This document shows, piece by piece, positions 34,493-42,810 of a DNA stretch of 61,637 nt. This DNA comes from Allobosea sp. Leaf344 (lineage in GTDB: Bacteria > Pseudomonadota > Alphaproteobacteria > Rhizobiales > Beijerinckiaceae). A program made the translations under genes and the position numbers. The stretch lies in the NCBI RefSeq assembly GCF_001426225.1, contig NZ_LMRT01000008.1, forward strand, positions 1 through 61,637, in the 5' to 3' direction. Each line of letters begins with the position of its first letter. Within the stretch, counting starts at the first letter, position 1. The notes under the pieces are model-generated. The model saw only the letters and a program-made list of their open reading frames with translations. It was not told where the DNA came from and did not search any database.

Positions 34493-36253
34493 TCAATCGC
34501 CGATCGCCACCCCCTCGCGCCGTCCATCGGCGCCGCCGACGAAGCCTTCCGGCGTCTTCACGATCGCCTGGATGCCGGAGGTCATCTCCAGCAGCCTGAC
34601 CTCATGGCCCCGCGCCTCGAGCGCCGCCTTCCAGCCCTCGGCCTCGGTGCCCTTCTCCAGCTCGGTCGGGCCGTTGCGGCTGCCGAAATTGCCGAGATCG
34701 ACCGCCGCCTGCGGATCCATCTTCCAGTCGAGCAGCGCGACCAGGGTCTTGGCGACATAGCCGATGATCTGGCTGCCGCCGGGCGATCCGACGACGGCAT
34801 AGAGCCTGCCGAAGGCATCGAAGACCAGGGTCGGCGCCATGGAGGAGCGCGGCCGCTTGCCGGGCTCGACGCGGTTGGCGACAGGCTTGCCATCCTCCTG
34901 CGGCAGGAAGGAGAAATCGGTCAGCTCGTTGTTCAGCAGGAAGCCGCCCGCCGTCATCAGCCGCGCGCCGAACCCGTCCTCGATGGTGGTGGTCATCGAG
35001 ACGGCGTTGCCGTCGGCATCGACCACCGAGATATGGCTGGTGCCGTTCTCCACGCCCTCCGAGGGGCTGAGCAGCATGGCGCGCTTGTTGGGCGGTTCGC
35101 CGGCCCGGGCGCGCCCCAGCGAGCTGCCGGGCATGATCAGCCCGCCGCGCGCGCGGATATAGTCGGCGTCGACCAGCCCCTGCGTCGGGACCGCGACGAA
35201 GGCGGGATCGGCGAGGTAGAGCGCGCGGTCGGCGAAGGCGAGGCGCCCCGCCTCGCTGAACCAATGCGCCGCCTCGGCCCCTGGCCCCATCCGGGCGAGG
35301 TCGCGGCTCTCCAGCATGCCCAGCATCTGCTGCACGGCGACGGCGCCGGAGCTGGGCGGGCCCATGCCGCAGATCCGGTAGACGCGATAGGGGCCGCAGA
35401 TCGGCTGGCGCTCCTCCACGCGATAGCCCGCGAGGTCGGCGAGGGTGATGTCGCCGGGGTTGGCGGCGTGGCCGGTGACAGTCGCGACGATGTCGCGGGC
35501 GATCTCGCCCTCGTAGAAGGCGCCGGCGCCCTTCTCGGCGATGCTGCGGAGCGTGCCGGCGAAGGCCGGGTTCCTGAGCGTCGCGCCGACCGGTTTCGGC
35601 CTGCCGTCGGGCTCATAGAAATAGGCCGCGGCGCGCGGATCGCGGGCGAGGTTCTTTTCGCCCGCCAGCAGGCCGTTGAGCCGCGGCGATACGGCGAAGC
35701 CGTCCTCGGCGAGGCGGATCGCCGGGGCGAAGAGCTCCGCCCAGGGCAGCCGTCCCCAGCGCTTATGCGCTTCCTCCAGCAGCCGCACCGTGCCGGGCAC
35801 GCCGACGGAGCGCCCGCCGATGACGGCATCGAGGAAGCGCATGGGTTTGCCGTCCGCCCCGATGAAGCGCTCCGGCTTCGCCGCGGCCGGCGCGGTCTCG
35901 CGCCCGTCCAGGGTCGAGACCTGTCGGCGCGCCTCGTCCCAATAGACGAAAAAGGCGCCGCCGCCGATCCCCGAGCTCTGCGGCTCCACCAGGTTCAGCA
36001 CCAGCTGGATCGCGATCGCCGCATCGGTGGCGCTGCCGCCGGCGCGCAGGACGTCGCGCCCCGCCGCGGCGGCGAGCGGATTGGCCGCCGCCGCCATGAA
36101 GCGCTGCGCCTGGCTGGCGCTCTTGGCGATCCTCCCGGTCGCCGCCTCCGGAGCCGGGGCGAGAGACTGGGCCCGGACCGGGGCCTGGCCCGGCAGCAGC
36201 CCCGGAGCAGCGGAGAAGGCGAGGGCTGCGATCAACCTGGTGAAATGGTGCAT
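34493..36253 (-). CDS. ggt: Gamma-glutamyltransferase
   Basis: Periplasmic N-terminal-nucleophile hydrolase cleaving gamma-glutamyl bonds (glutathione turnover), 586 aa. A signal peptide (LIAALAFSAAPGLLPGQAPVRAQS) is followed by the large-subunit part with GGSATDAAIAIQLVLNLVEPQSSGIGGGAFFVYW. The autoprocessing/nucleophile threonine is Thr405 in VENGTSHISVVDADGNAVSMTTTIEDGFG. The carboxy part has RPRSSMAPTLVF and GSPGGSQIIGYV, the usual oxyanion and binding residues. It is alone on its strand, with 209 bases to the next gene. Confidence 0.95.
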   Translation of the reverse strand: MHHFTRLIAALAFSAAPGLLPGQAPVRAQSLAPAPEAATGRIAKSASQAQRFMAAAANPLAAAAGRDVLRAGGSATDAAIAIQLVLNLVEPQSSGIGGGAFFVYWDEARRQVSTLDGRETAPAAAKPERFIGADGKPMRFLDAVIGGRSVGVPGTVRLLEEAHKRWGRLPWAELFAPAIRLAEDGFAVSPRLNGLLAGEKNLARDPRAAAYFYEPDGRPKPVGATLRNPAFAGTLRSIAEKGAGAFYEGEIARDIVATVTGHAANPGDITLADLAGYRVEERQPICGPYRVYRICGMGPPSSGAVAVQQMLGMLESRDLARMGPGAEAAHWFSEAGRLAFADRALYLADPAFVAVPTQGLVDADYIRARGGLIMPGSSLGRARAGEPPNKRAMLLSPSEGVENGTSHISVVDADGNAVSMTTTIEDGFGARLMTAGGFLLNNELTDFSFLPQEDGKPVANRVEPGKRPRSSMAPTLVFDAFGRLYAVVGSPGGSQIIGYVAKTLVALLDWKMDPQAAVDLGNFGSRNGPTELEKGTEAEGWKAALEARGHEVRLLEMTSGIQAIVKTPEGFVGGADGRREGVAIGD

Positions 36254-36424
36254 CGGCGGGTCTCCGGCTCGGCTGCCTGAAATCCTAACCCGGTCGCGTG
36301 ACGCTGCGCCACTGCGGAAGCGGGATGGAGCCCTGTTTCGGCATCGTGGTCACGAGGCTTGGAGCGGCGGGATGCGCTGGTCTATGGTCACCTCGCTCGT
36401 CCGGGCAGCAGCAGAGAGGCCAGC

Positions 36425-37033
36425 ATGTCGCTTTCTTTATCGTTCCCGCCGCGCCGCAGCCTGCGGCTCGCGCTCGCGGCGCTGCTCGGGCTCGCCCTGG
36501 CCGGCTGCGGCGTCAACAATGTGCCGACGCTGGAAGAGCGGGCCAAGGCGGCCTGGTCCGAGGTGCAGAACCAGTATCAGCGCCGCGCCGACCTGATTCC
36601 CAATCTCGTCGAGACGGTGAAGGGTTTTGCCGCACAGGAGCGTGAGGTGCTGACCGCCGTGGTCGAGGCGCGCGCCAAGGCCTCGCAGGTCAAGGTCGAT
36701 GCCTCGACGATCACCGATCCCGCGAAGTTCAAGGAATATCAGGACGCGCAGAACCAGCTCAGCGGCGCGCTGGGCCGGCTGCTGGTGACGGTGGAGCGCT
36801 ATCCGGAGCTGAAGTCGAACCAGAACTTCCTCGCTCTGCAGTCGCAGCTCGAGGGGACCGAGAACCGGGTCACGGTCGCGAGGCGCGACTACATCCAGGC
36901 GGTCCAGGCCTTCAACACCGAGATCCGCACCTTTCCAGGGGTGATCTGGGCCAAGCTGTTCTGGGGCGCCAAGGCGATGGAGACCTTCGCGGCCACGGCC
37001 GGGGCGGAGCGCCCGCCCGCGGTCAAGTTCTAG
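36425..37033 (+). CDS. LemA family lipoprotein
   Basis: A 202-residue LemA protein. A lipoprotein-type signal ends in the lipobox LALAGC, followed by the LemA core NNVPTLEERAKAAWSEVQNQYQRRADLIPNLVETVKGFAAQEREVLTAVVEARAKAS and a long helical remainder (QLSGALGRLLVTVERYPELKSNQNFLALQSQLEGTENRVTVARRDYIQAVQAFN). First gene of a three-gene unit with two TPM-domain genes; LemA and TPM proteins are frequent neighbours, but their joint function is unknown. Confidence 0.93.
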   Translation: MSLSLSFPPRRSLRLALAALLGLALAGCGVNNVPTLEERAKAAWSEVQNQYQRRADLIPNLVETVKGFAAQEREVLTAVVEARAKASQVKVDASTITDPAKFKEYQDAQNQLSGALGRLLVTVERYPELKSNQNFLALQSQLEGTENRVTVARRDYIQAVQAFNTEIRTFPGVIWAKLFWGAKAMETFAATAGAERPPAVKF

Positions 37034-37035
37034 CG

Positions 37036-37893
37036 ATGGCGCCTTGGGGGCGGCTGCGCAGCCGGTCGGGCAGCCGGTTCTCCGGCGCCGCCGCATCGGC
37101 GCTGGCCGCGGCGGCTTGGCTGCTGCTCGGCCTCACCGCGCTGGCGTTGGCGGCGGTCAGTTATCCCGCCCTGACCGGGCGCATCGTCGACGGCGCGGCG
37201 ATCCTGCCGCCGGACGCGCTGCAGCGCATCGAGGCGAAGCTGAAGGCGCATGAGGACAAGACCAGCGACCAGATCGTGGTCGCGACCGTCCCGTCGCTGC
37301 AGGGCGTCTCGGTCGAGGATTTCGCCAATGGGCTGTTCCGCTTCTGGAAGCTCGGCGAGAAGGCGCGCAACAACGGGGTGCTGCTGCTGATCGCGCCGAG
37401 CGAGCGCAAGCTGCGCATCGAGGTGGGCTACGGGCTGGAAGGCGCGCTGACCGACGCGCTCGCCAAGGTGATCATCACCACGGCGATCGCGCCGAAATTC
37501 AAGACGGGCGATTTCGCTGGGGGCACGGAGGCGGGTGTCGACGCGATCCTCTCGATCCTGGCCGGCGATGCCGAGGAGTGGCAGCGACGGGCCACGATCC
37601 GCGACGACACGCGCAGCGGCGGCGATCTCGCCGGGGTGATCTTCGCGATGATCGTCATCGTCATCATGGCGTCGATCCTGATCAACGGCTTCAGGCAGGC
37701 CACGGGGGCGAGGCGCCACCGCATGCGCAACGGGCGCTGGGTGACGCTGCCGGCCAGCACCGGCGCCGGCTGGGGCACGGGTTCGTCGGGCTGGGGCTCG
37801 GGCTCCTCCGGCGGCAGCTGGGGGTCGGGCTCCGGCGGGTTCTCCGGCGGCGGCGGGTCGTCGGGCGGTGGCGGCGCTTCGGGAGATTGGTGA
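37036..37893 (+). CDS. TPM-domain membrane protein (YgcG family)
   Basis: A 285-residue envelope protein: an amino-terminal hydrophobic segment (ALAAAAWLLLGLTALALAAVSYPAL), a TPM domain (about 45-190: LTGRIVDGAAILPPDALQRIEAKLKAHEDKTSDQIVVATVPSLQGVSVEDFANGLFRFWKLGEKARNNGVLLLIAPSERKLRIEVGYGLEGALTDALAKVI), a membrane helix (GVIFAMIVIVIMASILI) and a Gly/Ser-rich tail ending SGDW. TPM domains are linked to photosystem repair in plants and to unknown envelope roles in bacteria. It starts 2 bases after lemA. Confidence 0.92.
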   Translation: MAPWGRLRSRSGSRFSGAAASALAAAAWLLLGLTALALAAVSYPALTGRIVDGAAILPPDALQRIEAKLKAHEDKTSDQIVVATVPSLQGVSVEDFANGLFRFWKLGEKARNNGVLLLIAPSERKLRIEVGYGLEGALTDALAKVIITTAIAPKFKTGDFAGGTEAGVDAILSILAGDAEEWQRRATIRDDTRSGGDLAGVIFAMIVIVIMASILINGFRQATGARRHRMRNGRWVTLPASTGAGWGTGSSGWGSGSSGGSWGSGSGGFSGGGGSSGGGGASGDW

Positions 37894-38498
37894 TGGATGC
37901 CGGGGATCGGGACGCGATAGCCGAGGCCGTGCGCCGGGCCGAACTGGGCACCGCCGGCGAGATCGTGGTGGTGATCGACCGCGCGGCGGGCAGCTATCGC
38001 AGCGTGCCGCTGGTCGTGGCGCTGGTTCTGTCGCTGCTGACGCCCTGGCCGCTCCTGTCGCTCACCGCGACCAGCGCGCCGCGGATCTTCCTGGTGCAGC
38101 TGATCGCCGCAGCGATCCTGCTCGCCGCCTTCCTCTGGTATGGCCGGGGCGGGCGCCTGGTCCCGGGCTTCATCAAGCGCCGGCGCGCCCATGACGCGGC
38201 GCTGCGGGAATTCACGGCCCGCGGCCTGTCGCGCACGGCGGGACGGACCGGCGTGCTGCTCTATGTCGCGCTGCAGGAGCGCTATGCCGAGATCCTGGCC
38301 GACAGCGCCGTCGACGAACGGGTCGACCCGTCGGTCTGGCAGGGGGTGATCGATCCGCTGCTCGATGCGGCGCGGCAGGGGCGGCTGCGCGAGGGGGTGA
38401 TCGCGGCGGTGGAGCGGGTCGGGCTCGTGCTGGCCGAGCATGCGCCGCGCCGGGAGGGCGATCTCGACGAGCTGCCCAACAAGGTGGTGCTGCTTTAG
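37893..38498 (+). CDS. Second TPM-domain membrane protein
   Basis: A 201-residue protein. It opens with MDAGDRDAIAEAVRRAELGTAGEIVVVIDRAAGSYRSVPL, followed by two hydrophobic helices (LVVALVLSLLTPWPLLSL and IFLVQLIAAAILLAAFLWYG) and a TPM part (GRTGVLLYVALQERYAEILADSAVDERVDPSVWQGVIDPLLDAARQGRLREGVIAAVERVGLVLAEHAP). This matches the second, YdgH-like TPM form found in LemA operons. Its ATG shares one base with the stop of the preceding gene, so translation is coupled. Confidence 0.9.
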   Translation: MDAGDRDAIAEAVRRAELGTAGEIVVVIDRAAGSYRSVPLVVALVLSLLTPWPLLSLTATSAPRIFLVQLIAAAILLAAFLWYGRGGRLVPGFIKRRRAHDAALREFTARGLSRTAGRTGVLLYVALQERYAEILADSAVDERVDPSVWQGVIDPLLDAARQGRLREGVIAAVERVGLVLAEHAPRREGDLDELPNKVVLL

Positions 38499-38588
38499 CG
38501 GCGCGCGGCCCGGCGCGGCGGAACCTCCCAGCCGGCGCAGCGGTTTGGCCCAGGCGGCAGAAGCCGGCCGGCGTCAGGGGAGGCCAGG

Positions 38589-38861
38589 ATGCAGAGATAT
38601 TTCAGGTTCCGCTCGACCGGGAGCCCCGGGGTGATGGCCGTGACCGATGATCGCGCGGGGGCGCGGCTTCCGGCCGAGCAGGGCCCGTGGCAGTTCGATG
38701 CCGAGGTCGCGACGGATCGGGACTGGCATGGCGGCCCGCCCAAGGCGGTCGCTGCGGCGGGCGTGCTGGAAAACGGTTTCGCGCTGTGGGACGCGCCATC
38801 CGCCCCGGCTGCGGCCGGCGGCGAAGAGATCATCCATATCGACGTGAAATCGGGGCGCTGA
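38589..38861 (+). CDS. Small hypothetical protein
   Basis: A 90-residue protein I do not recognise. The ATG has a strong ribosome site (AGGGGAGG) six bases upstream, which supports it as a real gene. The sequence is Ala/Gly/Asp-rich without membrane or signal segment, ends EEIIHIDVKSGR, and contains one Trp-rich stretch (GPWQFDAEVATDRDWHGG). It lies 90 bases after the second TPM gene and converges on the DUF1223 gene. Confidence 0.6.
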   Translation: MQRYFRFRSTGSPGVMAVTDDRAGARLPAEQGPWQFDAEVATDRDWHGGPPKAVAAAGVLENGFALWDAPSAPAAAGGEEIIHIDVKSGR

Positions 38862-38868
38862 GCCGGTA

Positions 38869-39633
38869 TCAGCGGGTTTGTGCGGCGGCGAGGATCGCAC
38901 CGGGCATCATGCCGTAGCGGCCGGGCTGCTCGGCCTGCAGCAGGACGACATAGCCATCCGCCCCCGCGACGCGGATCGTCTCGAGCGGGACACTGACGCT
39001 CGCCTCCCCGCCCTTCCAATCGCCGACGCGGACGAGACCGCGCACGACATTGGCATAGGTCACGGTGCGCCCGCCATTCTCGCCGCGCGCGATCGGCACG
39101 GTCACCTGGCCGGTGGTCGGCAACACCCAGATCGCCGCCTCGCGCCCGGCCGTATCGGGCAGCGGCGTCACGGTGATGGCCAGCACCGAGCCCTCGGTCT
39201 TGACGGCGATCCTTGCGATGAAGGCGGCGGGAGCCATCGCCTTCTCGATATCGCCGCGGTTCGAGCCGATGGCGTGGCCGGTGCCGTTGATCACGGCCTG
39301 CGGTGTATAGACCTGTCCGTCGCCCCGGACCTTGGAATATTGCTTCTGCCGCTTGGTGAAGGCGTCCTGGCCGAGCGTGTCCTTCCAGCCGAGATAATCC
39401 CAATAGGTCACCGGCAGCGTCAGGGCGATCAGGGCCGGGTTCTTCGCCAGCTCGACGAACAGCGCGTCCGCGGCGGGGCAGGAGGAGCAGCCCTGGCTGG
39501 TGAACAGCTCCACGACCGCCTTCGGCTGCGGCGCGGCCATCTGCACCGATGCCGTCTGCGCCATGGCCGGCATCGCGCCCCAATGGAGCACGGCGGCCGC
39601 GACGAGCATCGTGAGGGAAACGCGGATTGTCAT
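38869..39633 (-). CDS. DUF1223 exported thioredoxin-fold protein
   Basis: A 254-residue protein with a signal peptide (MTIRVSLTMLVAAAVLHWGAMPAMAQ) and a thioredoxin-like core beginning VVELFTSQGCSSCPAADALFVELAKNPALIALTLPVTYWDYLGWKD. The CxxC motif (GCSSCP) and the later cis-Pro segment VYTPQAVINGTGHAIGSNRG are those of DUF1223. A periplasmic thiol-disulfide role is inferred. The family has no settled function. Confidence 0.9.
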   Translation of the reverse strand: MTIRVSLTMLVAAAVLHWGAMPAMAQTASVQMAAPQPKAVVELFTSQGCSSCPAADALFVELAKNPALIALTLPVTYWDYLGWKDTLGQDAFTKRQKQYSKVRGDGQVYTPQAVINGTGHAIGSNRGDIEKAMAPAAFIARIAVKTEGSVLAITVTPLPDTAGREAAIWVLPTTGQVTVPIARGENGGRTVTYANVVRGLVRVGDWKGGEASVSVPLETIRVAGADGYVVLLQAEQPGRYGMMPGAILAAAQTR

Positions 39634-39648
39634 AATTCACTTACTCCA

Positions 39649-39678
39649 GAGCATGTCCGATCCCTCGGATCAATGCTC
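39649..39678. repeat. REP-like palindrome between the DUF1223 and lpxXL genes
   Basis: GAGCAT and ATGCTC outer arms with inner GATCC/GGATC form a hairpin around CTC. A second palindromic patch (two GGCGCC boxes) follows at about 39743-39760. The pattern is that of intergenic palindromic repeats in this order, but no second copy of the first element is seen in the window. Confidence 0.4.
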
Positions 39679-39798
39679 CAGCCCTTGCCTCGACGCGGCT
39701 TCTTCACGCGGACCGGGATCCGGCCCGTTCGAAAGACGCTTCGGCGCCATGGTGGCGCCAATGGATTACCAAAGCGCCTTGTCGGTCTCACTTGGAAA

Positions 39799-40779
39799 TC
39801 ACGTTGCCTTGAAAACAGGCGCCGTGCCCTCAGCGAGCGCGGCGAGATCCGGAATCGGGCCCCTGATCATGTTGGGCCGCCAGCGCCGGTGCATCCACAG
39901 CCATTGCTCGGGATGTTCGCGCACCCAGCCCTCGACCACGGCGGTCATCATCGCCATGGCGCCGGCGACGTCGATCTCGCCGCCGGCATCGCGCGGCAGA
40001 TCGAGCGGCGGGGTCAGTTCCAGCCGGAAGCGGTGGCCGGGCAGGCGGATGACGCGGACGCCATGGACCGGGCATTCGAAGCGCCTGGCGAATTTGCCCA
40101 TGATCGGGTTGGTCAGAGCCGGGCGGCCCATGAAGGGGACGACGACGCCGCGGGTGAAATGCTGGTCGATCAGCATGCCGAGATGGCCGTCGCGCTCCAG
40201 CACGTTCTGCATGGCGAAGGCGGCGCCCTGTTTCGCAGCAGCCAGCCCGCCCATCGCGCCGGAGCGGATCTCGTGGACTACGCTGGCGATGGCGGGGTCG
40301 TTGGGGGCGCGGAACACGGCGGTGGTGTCGAGCCCATAGACCTGGGCGCAGATCGCCGGCAATTCCCAATTGGCGAGATGGGTCGAGAAGATCAGCCCGG
40401 GCCGCGCATCGTCGCGCAAGGCGATGAAATGGTCGATGCCGGAGACCTCGACCCGCGAGGGCGCGTCGGGATTGCGGTCGTCCCAGTCGAAGAGCGTGCC
40501 GAGATGGGCGTATTCCGCCGCGGTCCGGCCGAGATTGTCCCAGGCGCCGCGCGCGATCCGCCTGATTTCGGCCTCGTCCTTCTCCGGAAAGGCGGCGCGG
40601 ATATTGGCGACAGCGACGCGGTTGACCGGGATCAGCGGGCTCACGCTGCGCAGCAGCCAGCCGCCGAGATCGCTGGACCGCTCCGGCCCGAGCCAGCGCA
40701 GCACGCCGAACAGCGCCCGCACGAGGCCGATCATCACCGTGGCACCGAGCCGAGCGGCCAAAGCTTTCAGTCGTCTCAC
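39799..40779 (-). CDS. lpxXL: Very-long-chain lipid A acyltransferase (LpxXL, HtrB/LpxL family)
   Basis: Inner-membrane acyltransferase, 326 aa, of the lysophospholipid acyltransferase/HtrB family. The catalytic HX4E motif is His134-Glu139 in IFSTHLANWELP; other landmarks are the amino-terminal membrane segment (LGATVMIGLVRALFGVLRWL), NLGRTAAEY and DQHFTRGVVVPFMGRPA. Its place at the end of the acpXL cluster indicates transfer of the 27-hydroxyoctacosanoate-type chain from AcpXL to lipid A, as shown for rhizobial LpxXL; here this is inference from homology and context. Confidence 0.92.
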   Translation of the reverse strand: MRRLKALAARLGATVMIGLVRALFGVLRWLGPERSSDLGGWLLRSVSPLIPVNRVAVANIRAAFPEKDEAEIRRIARGAWDNLGRTAAEYAHLGTLFDWDDRNPDAPSRVEVSGIDHFIALRDDARPGLIFSTHLANWELPAICAQVYGLDTTAVFRAPNDPAIASVVHEIRSGAMGGLAAAKQGAAFAMQNVLERDGHLGMLIDQHFTRGVVVPFMGRPALTNPIMGKFARRFECPVHGVRVIRLPGHRFRLELTPPLDLPRDAGGEIDVAGAMAMMTAVVEGWVREHPEQWLWMHRRWRPNMIRGPIPDLAALAEGTAPVFKAT

Positions 40780-40885
40780 CCGCGCCCGGTCCTGTCATGC
40801 CCGCGCGCCTGGATGCGGGCCGTGAAAGCGCGACTTGCGGCAGGAAAAACCCGCCGTCAAGTCCTGAAGCCCTGCCGCGCCCGGC

Positions 40886-41908
40886 TCAGAAGGTGACGAT
40901 GACCTTGCCGAAGACCTGACGACCTTCGAGCCGGGCCAGGCCCTTCTCGAACTCCGCCAGCGGAAACACCGAATCGATCACCGGTTTCATGCCGGCGGCC
41001 ATCTTGTCGAGCGATTGGCGGATGTTCTCGATCCGGCAGCCGAAGGAGCCGGTGATCCGGTATTGCTGCTGGAAGAGCTGCATCAGATTGATGCTCGCGG
41101 TTGCACCGGAGGTGGCGCCGCAGGTCACCAGCCGGCCGCCGCGCTTCAGGCAGAGCAGCGAGCCGTTCCAGGTATCGGCGCCGACATGTTCGAAGACGAC
41201 GTCGACGCCCTTGCGCTTGGTGAGGCGGCGCACCTCGCCCTCGAAACGCTCGGTCTTGTAGTTGATGACGTGGTCGGCCCCCAGCGCCCGCGCCTTCTCG
41301 CCCTTCTCGTCGTCGCCGACGGTGGTGAAGACGGTGCAGCCGATCGCCTTCGCCATCAGGATCGCCGCCGTGCCGATGCCGGAGCCGCCGGCATGGACGA
41401 GGACGGATTCGCCCGGCTCCAGCCGGGCATTGTCGAACAGCATGTGCTGCACGGTGCCGAAGCCGATCGGCGCGCAGGCGGCATGCTCGAAGGAGACGCC
41501 CGGCGGCGCCTTGATCACCAGCCGCGCCGCCTTGTTGAGATATTCGCGGGCAAAACCGTCGATATGGAAACCCATGATCCCGGCGACGTTCTCGCAGAGA
41601 TTGTCGCGGCCTTCGCGGCAGGCCCGGCATTGGCCACAGGTCTCGGCGCCATAGGCGGTGACGGTGTCGCCGACCGACAGCCCGGTGACGCCTTCGCCGA
41701 CGCAGACGATCTCGCCCGCCGCCTCGACGCCCGCCGCCTGCGGCATCTTGCGCTTGGCGAAGGCCATGCCGCGAAAGCCCCAGACATCGAGATAGTTGAG
41801 CGCGACGGCGCGGATGCGGATCTGCACCTCGCCGGCCGCCGGCGGCGGCGGCGGGTCGATCTCCTCGAGACGGAGGTCGCGGTCGCCATGAAGCTGGAGG
41901 GAACGCAT
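40886..41908 (-). CDS. MDR reductase of the VLCFA cluster (annotated as alcohol dehydrogenase in rhizobia)
   Basis: Medium-chain dehydrogenase/reductase, 340 aa. It keeps the structural zinc lobe (Cys91, 94, 97 and 105 in CGQCRACREGRDNLC) but lacks the catalytic zinc ligands: the usual GVCHTD and GHE motifs are replaced by ALNYLDVWGF and QAAGVEAAG. The nucleotide site is VHAGGSGIGTAAILMAKAIG. Without catalytic zinc it is more likely a quinone/enoyl-type reductase than a true alcohol dehydrogenase, fitting an enoyl-reduction step in chain elongation. The start MRSLQLHGDRDLRLEEID is chosen over an upstream in-frame ATG. It lies 106 bases before lpxXL. Confidence 0.9.
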   Translation of the reverse strand: MRSLQLHGDRDLRLEEIDPPPPPAAGEVQIRIRAVALNYLDVWGFRGMAFAKRKMPQAAGVEAAGEIVCVGEGVTGLSVGDTVTAYGAETCGQCRACREGRDNLCENVAGIMGFHIDGFAREYLNKAARLVIKAPPGVSFEHAACAPIGFGTVQHMLFDNARLEPGESVLVHAGGSGIGTAAILMAKAIGCTVFTTVGDDEKGEKARALGADHVINYKTERFEGEVRRLTKRKGVDVVFEHVGADTWNGSLLCLKRGGRLVTCGATSGATASINLMQLFQQQYRITGSFGCRIENIRQSLDKMAAGMKPVIDSVFPLAEFEKGLARLEGRQVFGKVIVTF

Positions 41909-42063
41909 CGGTGCTGTCAGCCTTTCAGATTTTTGACGGCGATGGCCGCGCCAGGCGCCGATCGGCGATAGGAAAGCGCCCGGCCGGTATCCCCGCATCC
42001 CGGCGGATGGCGAATTCCGCCGTCATCGTGCGTCTCCGGTCTTCATGAACGCTAGCATCCGTC

Positions 42064-42810
42064 TCAGCGATGCACACCCATCTGCGCGGTCAGACCGCCA
42101 TCGATCGGCAGGACGACGCCGGTGAGATAGGCGGCCGGTTCGCTCATCAGGAAGGCGGCGACGCCCGCGATCTCCTCGGGCCGGGCGAAGCGGCCGGCCG
42201 GGATCTGGCCTTCCATCTTCTCGCGATAGGCGGCGTAGGGTGCCATCATGTCGGTGTCGACGAAGCCCGGCGCTATGACGTTGACGGTGACGCCGCGCTT
42301 GCCGGTCTCGATCGCGAGCGTCTTGGCATAGGAGATCAGCGCCCCCTTGGAGGCGGCATAGGCGGCGTTGCCGGGATTGCCGCGCAGCGCCGCGACCGAG
42401 CCGATGGCGACGATGCGGCCGGCGCGGGCGCGGATCATCGCCCGCATCACGGTCTTGGCGATGCGCGTGAAGGCCCAGAAATTGACCTGCATCGCGGCTT
42501 CGGCCTTGTCCTGCGCCATCATCGCCGCGAGCGCGTCATAGGGCTGGCCGGCATTGTGGACGAAGCCGAAATAGCTCTCCGCCTCGCGCTCCTCGCAGAA
42601 GCCGTCCAGCGCCGCCTTATCCGCCAGATCGAGCGGCAGCGCGCGGATCTCGCGGCCCTGATGCGCGGATGCAACCGCCTCGGCCAGAGCGAGGGCCTGG
42701 TCGCGGGACGAGCGATAGGTGAAATCGACATCGTGACCGGACGCCGCCAGGGCCCGGACGATCGCGGCGCCGACGCCCTTGGCGCCGCCAGTCACCAGAA
42801 TCCGGCTCAT
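42064..42810 (-). CDS. FabG-like 3-oxoacyl reductase of the VLCFA cluster
   Basis: Short-chain dehydrogenase, 248 aa, with FabG-type motifs: VTGGAKGVG (6-14), HNAG near 85-88, Ser138 (AIGSVA), Tyr151 and Lys155 (YAASK), and VTVNVIAPGFVDTDM. The end DEIAGVAAFLMSEPAAYLTGVVLPIDGG-like tail (PEEIAGVAAFLMSEPAAYLTG) is also FabG-like. Its ATG overlaps the fabF1XL stop by four bases, so it is part of the elongation operon and the natural candidate for the ketoreductase step. Confidence 0.93.
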   Translation of the reverse strand: MSRILVTGGAKGVGAAIVRALAASGHDVDFTYRSSRDQALALAEAVASAHQGREIRALPLDLADKAALDGFCEEREAESYFGFVHNAGQPYDALAAMMAQDKAEAAMQVNFWAFTRIAKTVMRAMIRARAGRIVAIGSVAALRGNPGNAAYAASKGALISYAKTLAIETGKRGVTVNVIAPGFVDTDMMAPYAAYREKMEGQIPAGRFARPEEIAGVAAFLMSEPAAYLTGVVLPIDGGLTAQMGVHR

